Source: Lysinibacillus fusiformis
GTDB lineage: Bacteria; Bacillota; Bacilli; Bacillales_A; Planococcaceae
Reading direction: 5' to 3'
DNA: 64,000 nt
Assembly: GCF_002845985.1 (NCBI RefSeq)
Contig: NZ_PDFK01000008.1
Span: 1-64,000 of the forward strand
The first letter of the stretch is position 1. Every line of letters starts with the position of its first letter. Shown one piece after another: positions 60,752-64,000 of this stretch. The translations under genes were made by a program, and so were the position numbers. The notes under the pieces were generated by a model. It worked only from the letters and a program-made list of their open reading frames with translations, did no database searches and had not been told where the DNA came from.

Positions 60752-63152
60752 GATCTGCTTCCTCCTTTCGTGGCTTAAGCTTTGTCAACATATAGACCCC
60801 TAAGCCAGCAATCAGAAGAACAACAACCTCTAACATCGTATCAAAGGCACGGAAATCCCCTAGAATTGTATTGACAATATTGGAACCCCCAGCCAATTCA
60901 TAGGAATCATTGAAGTAAGTGGACACTGGTTCAAAGCGATCGTAGTGTACGACTGCCAATCCAACCATTGTTACGGTTGCCCCAACAAAAATGGAGATCA
61001 TCGCTTTTGACCATTGAATCCTTTTGCGAGGAGCTTCCGGCATTAGATCTGGTAAATATTTAAAGCACAACAGGAATAAAGCCGTTGTTACCGATTCAAC
61101 AACCAATTGTGTTAAAGCTAGATCTGGTGCACGGAAAATGACAAAGAAGAAGGCAATGGAATAACCTAATACACCATTTAACAACATAGCTGTCACACGA
61201 CCTTTTGCAAAAATCATCCAAACAGCTGCAAAAATCATGACAAATACAAGAATTAGCTCATAGTATTCAACAGCAGAGTCCATGTCAAAATGAAAGGTCA
61301 TTGCGTCTGACCAAATAAAATAACCAGCAATAAGTGCAACGAAAAATACATATATATAGACAAAATAATGTGTTAAATTACCTGTCATATATTTACTAGT
61401 GAGCTTCTTAGAGCCGCTTTCACTCATCTCAATTATTCGATTGTAATACGTATTAAACGTATACTTTTGTGAAAATAGGCGATAAAGTGGCTTCCAGCTT
61501 TTTAATGTTTTGAATAAGATTATCCCAATAATAATGACACCTAGCGTCATTATTAATTCCGCATTGATGCCATGCCACGCATGGACATGTGGTGTTAATT
61601 CACTTGTTGTTGGGAATGTAGGATAAATACTTGCCATAGCAGGCTCTAAAATATAGTGACCTAGCACATTTGGGAAGAAAAAGATACCTATTACCAACAA
61701 GCATAAGATTATTGGTGAAATTAACATGCCAAACGGAGCTTCATGTGGTTTTCTATCCATCTTCTCTGGCTGTAGTTTACCCAAAAATGTACGGCTAATT
61801 AATATCAAACTGTAAACAAATGTAAAGACACTTGCCACCCATGCTACTAATGGGAAAAACAGCCCTACATCAGCAATTGAGAATGCCTCTACATCTCGAA
61901 TAGCCAATACCGCAGCAAAAAACATTTCCTTACTTAAGAAACCATTAAATGGCGGTAATCCTGCCATCGAGAAGCTACCGATAACTGCGATTGTAAATGT
62001 TATAGGCATTAAAGACATTAGGCCACCTAAACGGCGAATATCGCGAGTTCCCACTTCATGATCGACAATTCCAACCATCATGAATAAGGCTCCCTTAAAT
62101 GTCGAGTGATTCACAAGGTGAAATAACGCCGCAAAGCTTGCTTGTGTATAGAGAATAGAATTCTCTGCATAGCCATAATAATGACCAACAGATCCAAGAC
62201 CAAATAGACTCATAATTAAGCCCAGCTGACTCACTGTTGAAAAAGCTAATAAAGCTTTTAAATCCGTTTGACGAACAGCATTAAAGGAACCCCAGAATAG
62301 TGTAATTAGACCAACGACACTGACTAGCCAGAACCAAATGGCTTCTCCTCCAAAGACTGGTGAAAAACGGGCAACTAAATAAATTCCTGCCTTAACCATT
62401 GTCGCTGAGTGTAAGTAAGCACTAACAGGTGTTGGTGCTTCCATAGCATCTGGTAACCAAATATGGAATGGAAATTGAGCAGACTTTGTAAAAGCTCCTA
62501 GTAAAATTAAAATTAGCGCTGGCGTAAACAGAGAATGATCACGTATTACTTCTACATTAGCTACAATTTCACGAATACTAAATGTTTGAGAGGCCACGTA
62601 AAGCATTAAGAAGCCTGCAAGCATCGATAGACCACCAAAGACTGTAATCATCATCGCCTTTTTAGCTCCTGCGCGAGATGCTTTTCTATGGTGCCAAAAA
62701 GCAATTAATAGGAATGATGACACACTTGTTAGTTCCCAAAATGTGTATAATACCATTAGGTTATCTGAAAAAACAACGCCAAGCATAGCGCCCATGAATA
62801 GTAATAAATAGCAGTAAAAATGATGAAGAGATTCTTTCGTTGATAAATAAAAAATAGAATATAAAATGACTAAACTACCTACTCCTGTAATCAGTAAACC
62901 AAAAATCATACTGAGTCCATCAAGGTAAGTTGTGAAATTTATATTAAAAGAGGGAATCCACTCATATGTATGGATAAATGTTTTACCCTCGGCAAGTTGA
63001 GGAATATAGCGCGCGAGTAAAAGAAACAAGATAAGTGGAACAGATAAAACAAACCAGCCAAGATGTGTGACACGCCTTAGTCGCCTATAAAGCAATGGGA
63101 TTAGTGCAGCACAAACAATTGGCAAAAGTATTGCGATGAGAACAGTAACCAA
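60741..63152 (-). CDS. mrpA: Mrp antiporter subunit A
   Basis: An 803-residue NuoL-like subunit. I place the start at TTG 63152 because TAGGAGG lies 6-7 bases ahead; the ATG at 63179 is inside that leader and has no site. The length then matches B. subtilis MrpA (about 801). Key blocks are YTFWELTSVSSFLLIAFW (conserved Glu), HIWLPDAMEAPTPVSAYLHSATMVKAG (two overlapping parts), NHSTFKGALFMMVGIVDHEVG and the extra MrpA C-terminal domain (PDLALTQLVVESVTTALFLL). The complex exchanges Na+/Li+ for H+, giving alkali and salt tolerance. Confidence 0.95.
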   Translation of the reverse strand: MVTVLIAILLPIVCAALIPLLYRRLRRVTHLGWFVLSVPLILFLLLARYIPQLAEGKTFIHTYEWIPSFNINFTTYLDGLSMIFGLLITGVGSLVILYSIFYLSTKESLHHFYCYLLLFMGAMLGVVFSDNLMVLYTFWELTSVSSFLLIAFWHHRKASRAGAKKAMMITVFGGLSMLAGFLMLYVASQTFSIREIVANVEVIRDHSLFTPALILILLGAFTKSAQFPFHIWLPDAMEAPTPVSAYLHSATMVKAGIYLVARFSPVFGGEAIWFWLVSVVGLITLFWGSFNAVRQTDLKALLAFSTVSQLGLIMSLFGLGSVGHYYGYAENSILYTQASFAALFHLVNHSTFKGALFMMVGIVDHEVGTRDIRRLGGLMSLMPITFTIAVIGSFSMAGLPPFNGFLSKEMFFAAVLAIRDVEAFSIADVGLFFPLVAWVASVFTFVYSLILISRTFLGKLQPEKMDRKPHEAPFGMLISPIILCLLVIGIFFFPNVLGHYILEPAMASIYPTFPTTSELTPHVHAWHGINAELIMTLGVIIIGIILFKTLKSWKPLYRLFSQKYTFNTYYNRIIEMSESGSKKLTSKYMTGNLTHYFVYIYVFFVALIAGYFIWSDAMTFHFDMDSAVEYYELILVFVMIFAAVWMIFAKGRVTAMLLNGVLGYSIAFFFVIFRAPDLALTQLVVESVTTALFLLCFKYLPDLMPEAPRKRIQWSKAMISIFVGATVTMVGLAVVHYDRFEPVSTYFNDSYELAGGSNIVNTILGDFRAFDTMLEVVVLLIAGLGVYMLTKLKPRKEEADREN

Positions 63153-63719
63153 ATGAAAACCTCCTACTATCAAAATCATCTAGCAAATTTTTGTGGTGAT
63201 TGGAATGGTAAGTGCTAAGACTCTAGAAATTTGTTCAAGCTAAGTAACATATCAGATCTATTCTTGAAATTTTTTAAATGGAATGTGGTGGGGTGTGAAA
63301 AAGTGCCTTGTCGTTTATCAAAAATGGTTATGTTAGTTATTTAGTCACTTCTAACCCGATGCAAGCCTAAATAACTTGTGGAAAATCAGATAATTTATAC
63401 AGTTGTAACTTAGGTTATATCAGTACAATGAAGACACTTGACTATCTATTTAACACACTGCATAATAGTGTGGCATATGAAAGCAATTTTGCTCAGATGC
63501 ACATAATGCATAAATTAAATAATTTTAAATTATTGATTTAAGCTTAATCCTTCAAGGGTTTTCCAATATATTTCCGTTAACTTTTATACGTTTTTAAGTA
63601 TACAATATAAATGAGCATAATGCACTGTAACAGCATCAATTTTAGCTGTTTTAGGATAATTTTTTCGATACAACAGTGAAATTAACAAAATACCAACAGA
63701 TAAGAGGTGTACATTTTTT
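63153..63719. other. Intergenic region between mrp operon and KdpD-like gene
   Basis: A 567-bp AT-rich divergent promoter region. It has a palindrome AATAATTTTAAATTATT near 63518 and three scattered GCATAAT(G) motifs near 63463, 63507 and 63615. A weak AACAGC/GCTGTT hairpin lies near 63634-63660. No c-di-AMP (ydaO) riboswitch blocks were recognised, and no small gene. Confidence 0.5.
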
Positions 63720-64000
63720 ATGAAGCATGTAAAAGGGCGTTTGGATGAAAGTATATTAGTTTGTGTTTACTACGGCTTAAATGGCGAACGTTTAATACGT
63801 CGTGGTCATAAGATGGCCACAATGCTAGATTGTCCACTCTATATTCTTTCAGTCGATTCGCAACCCCTTGATGCATTTGACGCAGAAAAATCTAGTTATA
63901 TAGAGCAATGGAAGAAGCTATCAGATGAACTTGAGGTTGAAAAATTCATTTTGCAAGATAATGAAAAACGCCCCATTCAAAAAGTTATTGCAGAAGTCGC
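63720..64000 (+). CDS. KdpD/universal-stress-type sensor protein, 5' part
   Basis: The reading frame opens at ATG 63720 (AGAGGTG ahead) and runs off the window. The first 93 residues include SILVCVYYGLNGERLIRRGH, KMATMLDCPLYILSVDS and YIEQWKKLSDELEVEKF. This matches the USP-like domain of KdpD (ILVCV-GxxxERLIRR), the K+-sensing kinase. No Walker-type KdpD N-terminal domain precedes it, so it may be a short stand-alone KdpD-USP protein. It is divergent from the Mrp antiporter, so a role in K+/Na+ response is plausible. Confidence 0.75.
   Translation, partial: MKHVKGRLDESILVCVYYGLNGERLIRRGHKMATMLDCPLYILSVDSQPLDAFDAEKSSYIEQWKKLSDELEVEKFILQDNEKRPIQKVIAEV

Noticed and set aside
63153-63719. ydaO/c-di-AMP riboswitch ahead of the KdpD-like gene
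   Set aside because: The context would fit, but the conserved ydaO core blocks could not be found.

Overview
The window looks like chromosomal DNA of a low-GC, spore-former-type Firmicute, most likely Lysinibacillus or a close Bacillaceae/Planococcaceae relative. The evidence is the AGGAGG-type ribosome binding sites, two very large SLH-anchored surface proteins, an S-box (SAM-I) riboswitch ahead of metNIQ, a complete seven-gene Mrp antiporter operon, a Bce/Yxd-type peptide transporter with YxeA, and a Tat operon with its own substrate. No rRNA, tRNA, transposase, prophage or CRISPR array was seen. The genes look intact and functional.

Layout. 0-4.3 kb: two tandem paralogues join an AraC-type regulator in frame to an iron-siderophore binding lipoprotein. 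A near-perfect Fur box and a second ribosome binding site lie inside each reading frame. 4.4-8.7 kb: an SLH surface protein. 9.3-10.9 kb: a membrane diguanylate cyclase. 11.3-12.5 kb: a CoA-transferase. 12.7-16.8 kb: SAM riboswitch, metNIQ and an M20 amidohydrolase. 16.9-21.4 kb: an unrecognised helical protein whose gene carries a cluster of DnaA boxes, then HPP, formamidase-family and YvbH-like genes. 21.5-23.7 kb: an OmpR/HAMP-kinase two-component system. 23.8-24.3 kb: two inverted copies of a Bacillaceae-type intergenic repeat; a third copy is cut by the left window edge. 24.3-27.3 kb: yxdL-yxdM-yxeA. 27.5-34.4 kb: glutathione peroxidase, CoA-disulfide reductase-like, VanZ/RDD, DUF6509-like, AlaX and chemoreceptor genes.

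34.7-38.3 kb: a Tat-signal gluconate-dehydrogenase-type small subunit, a GMC oxidoreductase, tatA and tatC in one operon. 38.3-43.1 kb: a metallophosphoesterase, then a 1008-residue hybrid kinase with two separate kinase modules and its response regulator. 43.2-51.5 kb (minus strand): a surface/toxin-like island. It holds an aegerolysin-like domain fused to a possible pore-forming domain, a stand-alone aegerolysin-like protein, a GNAT acetyltransferase, three tandem tail-collar proteins and a cadherin/SLH protein of about 1528 residues. 51.8-54.7 kb: a LuxR regulator divergent from a methyltransferase/saccharopine-dehydrogenase-like pair. 54.7-57.1 kb: a polar amino-acid ABC transporter. 57.4-63.2 kb: mrpABCDEFG. 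63.7-64.0 kb: the start of a KdpD/USP-like gene.

The strongest candidates for undescribed biology are: the Fur boxes embedded in translated regulator-receptor ORFs, which suggest one locus making both a regulator and a lipoprotein; the aegerolysin-like/pore-former-like fusion beside its stand-alone paralogue and a CodY-like site; the intragenic DnaA-box cluster; and the tail-collar/cadherin-SLH surface operon. All assignments come from reading sequence and recalling families. No database search was run.
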